Below are positions 33,662-36,635 of a DNA stretch of 36,635 bases, in pieces; position 1 is the first letter of the stretch, and every line of letters begins with the position of its first letter. The notes under the pieces were generated by a model. It was not told the origin of the DNA. It worked only from the letters and a program-made list of their open reading frames with translations, and ran no database searches. This DNA comes from QYOJ01 sp043810345 (GTDB lineage Bacteria > Bacteroidota > Bacteroidia > Bacteroidales > FEN-979), in assembly GCA_043810345.1 (NCBI GenBank), contig JBDROF010000046.1, positions 1 to 36,635 on the forward strand, written 5' to 3'. The position numbers were made by a program, and so were the translations under genes.

Positions 33662-34816
33662 ATGGAGAACGTTGTCGACTACAAAGAGATCAGTGACCTC
33701 ATCAAGGAAAAGGGTGGAGATTCCTTCAAATTCTGTTACCAGTGCGGAAAATGCGATGTCGTTTGTCCATGGAATCAGCTGCGCCATTTTAGTATGCGGA
33801 AACTGGTCCGGGAGGCTACTTTCGGTATGTCCGTGATAGAAGGGGAAGATATCTGGCGTTGTACTACCTGCGGTAAATGCTCTGATGTGTGTCCCAGAGA
33901 GGTAAAACAGGTAGAAGCGGGAATAGCCTTGCGCAGGATGGCGGCTGATTATGGCATCTTTTCAGCTTCTGCCGATCCTGTTCGTGCCATAAGATCAAAC
34001 CTGACAAGTGAAGGAAACCCCTTTGCTGAAGAACGGCAAAAGAGGGCAGGTTGGGCAGAAGGTCTTTCTGTACAACCCTTCACACGGAATATGGAAATTT
34101 TATTTTTCCCCGGCTGCTATCTCAGTTATGACCCAAGATTGAAAAAGGTCGCCGTTGCCACAGCCAATATCCTTAAAAAAGCTGGAGTGGATTTCGGGAT
34201 ACTGGGCTCCAGGGAGAATTGCTGTGGCGAAAGTATTCGCAAGGCGGGCGATGAGGAGTTGTACCTGCATTTAGCGAAGGAAAACATCAAAACCTTTATT
34301 GATCAAGGAGTGAGGAAAATTCTTGTCTCTTCCCCTCATTGTTTCCATACGTTCAAAAATGAGTATCCTGAATTTATGGTACACTTTGAGGTGGTTCATA
34401 TGGCCCAATATCTTTTCGGGCTTATTCAAGAGGGAAGACTTGAACTCAACAAGGAGTATGCGAAAAAAGTTACCTACCATGACCCATGTTACCTGGGACG
34501 GCATAATGGCATTTATGATGAACCCCGGAAGGTATTGCAGAAAATATCGGCATTGGAACTGACCGAGATGGCTGATTCCATGGAAGATAGCTTTTGCTGT
34601 GGCGGTGGTGGTGGCAGGATCTGGATGGACACGCCGAAGGGTGAACGGTTTTCTGACCTTAGGGTGGAACAAGCTGTAGAGACCGGGGCCGAGGTGCTGG
34701 CGACCTCCTGCCCTTACTGTATCGCCAATTTTGAAGATAGTCTGCTCTCCCGGAAGGATGGCGAAAGCCTGGTGGTAAAAGATATAACGGAAATCATTGC
34801 GGAGGTGATCTCATGA
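33662..34816 (+). CDS. bamD: Class II benzoyl-CoA reductase, HdrD/HdrBC-like subunit
   Basis: 384 residues from the ATG at 33662; the frame also opens at 33647, but those five codons are repeat arm. Two ferredoxin-type [4Fe-4S] sites come first (C25, C28, C31, C35; C67, C70, C73, C77). Two Cys-rich CCG domains follow, one with C152, C187-C188 and C227, the other with DPCYLG, FCCGGGGG and SCPYC. This is the heterodisulfide reductase HdrC-HdrB arrangement. In Bam it is thought to take part in electron bifurcation toward BamBC. A repeat separates it from bamC, and another from bamE. Confidence 0.9.
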   Translation: MENVVDYKEISDLIKEKGGDSFKFCYQCGKCDVVCPWNQLRHFSMRKLVREATFGMSVIEGEDIWRCTTCGKCSDVCPREVKQVEAGIALRRMAADYGIFSASADPVRAIRSNLTSEGNPFAEERQKRAGWAEGLSVQPFTRNMEILFFPGCYLSYDPRLKKVAVATANILKKAGVDFGILGSRENCCGESIRKAGDEELYLHLAKENIKTFIDQGVRKILVSSPHCFHTFKNEYPEFMVHFEVVHMAQYLFGLIQEGRLELNKEYAKKVTYHDPCYLGRHNGIYDEPRKVLQKISALELTEMADSMEDSFCCGGGGGRIWMDTPKGERFSDLRVEQAVETGAEVLATSCPYCIANFEDSLLSRKDGESLVVKDITEIIAEVIS

Positions 34817-34821
34817 ATACA

Positions 34822-34910
34822 AATTCCAAGTCTCAAATTCCAAAATCCAAGAAAGAAATACTTTGGGACTTGGGACTTGAGATTTGGGACTTGAGACTTG
34901 CAATTTGAAG
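34822..34910. repeat. Palindromic repeat between bamD and bamE
   Basis: Left arm 34822-34850 (ATTCCAAGTCTCAAATTCC-like) and right arm 34862-34910 (inverted, with the TTGGGACTTGAGA unit repeated). An 11-bp spacer separates them, so a stable hairpin is likely in the RNA immediately before the bamE start. It contains no gene and shares unit type (CCAAGT / ACTTGG) with the repeat before bamD. Confidence 0.7.
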
Positions 34911-34919
34911 TATAGAAAA

Positions 34920-36635
34920 GTGGAAAAAGAAGATTTTGGGGATGTAATTGTTGTAGGTGGAGGAATCAGCGGTATTCAGGCTGCTCTTGATCTTGCCACT
35001 ACAGGCTACAAGGTTTATCTGGTTGAGAAAGCGCCCACCATTGGCGGTAAAATGGCCCAGCTTGACAAAACCTTTCCCACCAACGATTGCTCGATGTGTA
35101 TTGAATCTCCCAAGTTTATCGAATGTGACAGGCATCCCAATATAGAGATTCTGACCTATACTGAAGTTGAACATGTGGAAGGAGAAGCAGGAGATTTCAC
35201 TGTAACGCTGAATAAAAAGCCCAGGTACATCATAGAGGACAAATGCACAGGTTGTACTGTTTGTGCAGAGTATTGCCCTGTTCAAATCTCTGATCCGTTC
35301 AATCAAAACTTATCCACGAATAAGGCTATCCATATATACTTCTCCCAGGCAGTTCCCCTTGTCCCTTATATAGATGAAAGCTGCCATTTCCTGAAGGACA
35401 AGAAATGCTCTATTTGCGTTGGTGTATGTAAAAACAACGCCATAGATCTGCATCAAAAAGCGGAGAGGAGGGTGATAAAAGTAGGGGCGATCGTCCTGGC
35501 CCCGGGCTATGAGGTGTTTGACCCGGGTTTGAGAGGTGACTATGGCTACGGCAAATTTGAAAACGTGGTCACCAGCCTTGATTTTGAACGGCTGTTGTGT
35601 GCCACCGGGCCATTTGAAGGAGAGATAAGGCGCCCTTCCGACAATAAACATCCGCATAAAATAGCCTGGATTCACTGCGTTGGTTCCAGGCAGCATATCC
35701 CGGGCGGAAACAGCTACTGTTCATCGGTTTGCTGCACCTATATCCAGAAGCAGGTGATTCTGGCAAAAGACCACGATGCCGGTACGCAGGCTACGATATT
35801 CCATAACGATATCCGCTCCTATGGCAAGGATTTCGAACGATTCTACGAACGGGCGGAACACCTTCCGGGAGTTGAATTTATCAGAAGCTATGTCACCGTG
35901 GGGAAAGAGATCCCGGAAACGAAGAATATCACGATTAAATACGCAACGACCGATGATGGGGTGAAGGAAGAAGAATTTGACCTGATTGTGTTGGGCGTGG
36001 GAATGAATCCTCCTGTTGATGCCAAGAGCCTGGCAAATACGTTCAGCATCGAGCTCGATTCCCGGGGATTCTGCAAAACCAATCCGGTTAATCCTATTGA
36101 GACCACCCGTCCGGGAGTTTTTATAAGCGGAGCTTTCTATGCTCCTATGGATATCCCCGAGTCGGTTGTAGCAGCCAGCGGGGCGAATGCCCTCACAGGT
36201 GAGTTGCTGAAATCCAGACGGGGAAAGCTATCCAGAGAACGTGTTTATCCGGTGGAACGAGATGTCTCTGAGGAAGAAGTGAAGGTAGGTGTCTTTGCCT
36301 GCCATTGTGGCGCCAATATCGGACGGGTCGTTGACATTCCTTCCCTGGTTGATTATTCGCGAACCCTTGATGGTGTGGCGCACGCGGAAGAGGGCCTGTT
36401 TATCTGTTCTACGGATGCTGCCGAGAAAATAGCGAATACAATCAGGGAAAAAGGGCTCAATCGCGTGGTTGTCGCTGCCTGTACTCCCAGAACACATGAA
36501 CCGCTGTTCAGAGATACGCTTCGTGAAGGGGGAATCAATCAATATTTCTTCGAGATGGCGAATATCAGAGAACATTGCTCCTGGGTCCACTCGAGAGAAA
36601 AGGAAGACGCCACCCAAAAGGCAAAGGACATCGTC
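34920..36635 (+). CDS. bamE: Class II benzoyl-CoA reductase, HdrA-like flavoprotein subunit (partial)
   Basis: 572 codons to the window edge, C-terminus missing. The frame has no ATG ahead of the conserved core: the nearest upstream stop is at 34878-34880, and the best start is GTG at 34920, with TTG at 34905 as a weaker option. FAD-binding GGGISG is at 13-18. Two [4Fe-4S] sites follow: C109, C112, C115, C119; and C155, C163, C166, C170. A CVGS/CCTY Cys group (about 237-257) and an ACHCGANIG segment near residue 459 open the later HdrA-type modules. The protein is the FAD centre of the proposed bifurcating complex. bamF and later subunits are expected just outside the window. Confidence 0.88.
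   Translation, partial: MEKEDFGDVIVVGGGISGIQAALDLATTGYKVYLVEKAPTIGGKMAQLDKTFPTNDCSMCIESPKFIECDRHPNIEILTYTEVEHVEGEAGDFTVTLNKKPRYIIEDKCTGCTVCAEYCPVQISDPFNQNLSTNKAIHIYFSQAVPLVPYIDESCHFLKDKKCSICVGVCKNNAIDLHQKAERRVIKVGAIVLAPGYEVFDPGLRGDYGYGKFENVVTSLDFERLLCATGPFEGEIRRPSDNKHPHKIAWIHCVGSRQHIPGGNSYCSSVCCTYIQKQVILAKDHDAGTQATIFHNDIRSYGKDFERFYERAEHLPGVEFIRSYVTVGKEIPETKNITIKYATTDDGVKEEEFDLIVLGVGMNPPVDAKSLANTFSIELDSRGFCKTNPVNPIETTRPGVFISGAFYAPMDIPESVVAASGANALTGELLKSRRGKLSRERVYPVERDVSEEEVKVGVFACHCGANIGRVVDIPSLVDYSRTLDGVAHAEEGLFICSTDAAEKIANTIREKGLNRVVVAACTPRTHEPLFRDTLREGGINQYFFEMANIREHCSWVHSREKEDATQKAKDIV

Noticed and set aside
34833..35306. 157-residue minus-strand frame over the start of bamE
   Set aside because: Antisense to the FAD-binding core of bamE; its SQISSPKSQ-type part is translated repeat.

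Overview
The window reads as an anaerobic aromatic-compound degradation island. Its centre is the benzoyl-CoA pathway: BamA, BamQ and BamR homologues for the ring-opening reactions, and the BamB-C-D-E subunits of a class II (tungsten, ATP-independent) benzoyl-CoA reductase. The host looks like a strict anaerobe of the Bacteroidota or a near relative. The reasons are TAnnTTTG-type promoter boxes, few Shine-Dalgarno sequences, stand-alone four-helix-bundle (23S rRNA intervening-sequence type) proteins, and simple-sequence repeats between genes of a kind common in Bacteroidota genomes. This assignment is inference; the window has no rRNA or other phylogenetic marker.

Layout. 1-2571 (minus): a DMSO-reductase-family molybdopterin oxidoreductase cut by the window edge. 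2648-10204 (minus): a tightly packed set, in order of transcription a 2-oxoacid:ferredoxin oxidoreductase (alpha, then a beta-gamma fusion), the Moco-maturation proteins MocA and XdhC, and a xanthine-dehydrogenase-family enzyme (FAD subunit, then a [2Fe-2S]-Mo fusion). 10226-10651: a chimeric gene remnant joining a fragment of an FAD subunit to a fragment of glutaryl-CoA dehydrogenase. 10722-13479 (minus): a membrane protein, a DUF364 protein, an FmdE-like protein, a CoxG protein and a small zinc-finger protein. 13531-18972 (minus): a second xanthine-dehydrogenase-family enzyme as three separate subunits, interrupted by three four-helix-bundle genes, each lying between inverted arms of short tandem repeats, plus a small four-Cys protein. 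18995-30848 (minus): beta-oxidation enzymes (a dehydrogenase-hydratase fusion and a thiolase), a BadF-type ATPase with a BcrB/HgdB-family subunit, BamR, BamA, BamQ, a PanE-like reductase and an ADP-forming acyl-CoA synthetase. 30849-30967: a divergent promoter region. 30968-36635 (plus): bamB, bamC, bamD and a partial bamE.

How the genes work together (inference from families): aromatic acids become CoA thioesters, XDH-family enzymes could remove ring hydroxyls with reduced ferredoxin from the 2-oxoacid oxidoreductase, Bam dearomatises benzoyl-CoA, BamR-BamQ-BamA hydrate, oxidise and open the ring, and the fusion protein and thiolase continue beta-oxidation. The ADP-forming synthetase could either activate the substrate or conserve energy at the end. 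No transcription regulator, transporter of known type, rRNA, tRNA or CRISPR array was seen.

The least explained structure is the set of repeats between genes: 7-11 bp tandem units, often as inverted arms, which either enclose a four-helix-bundle gene (three cases) or enclose nothing (between bamC, bamD and bamE and elsewhere), and which abut the start or stop codons of catabolic genes. No stretch longer than about 200 bases lacks a gene.
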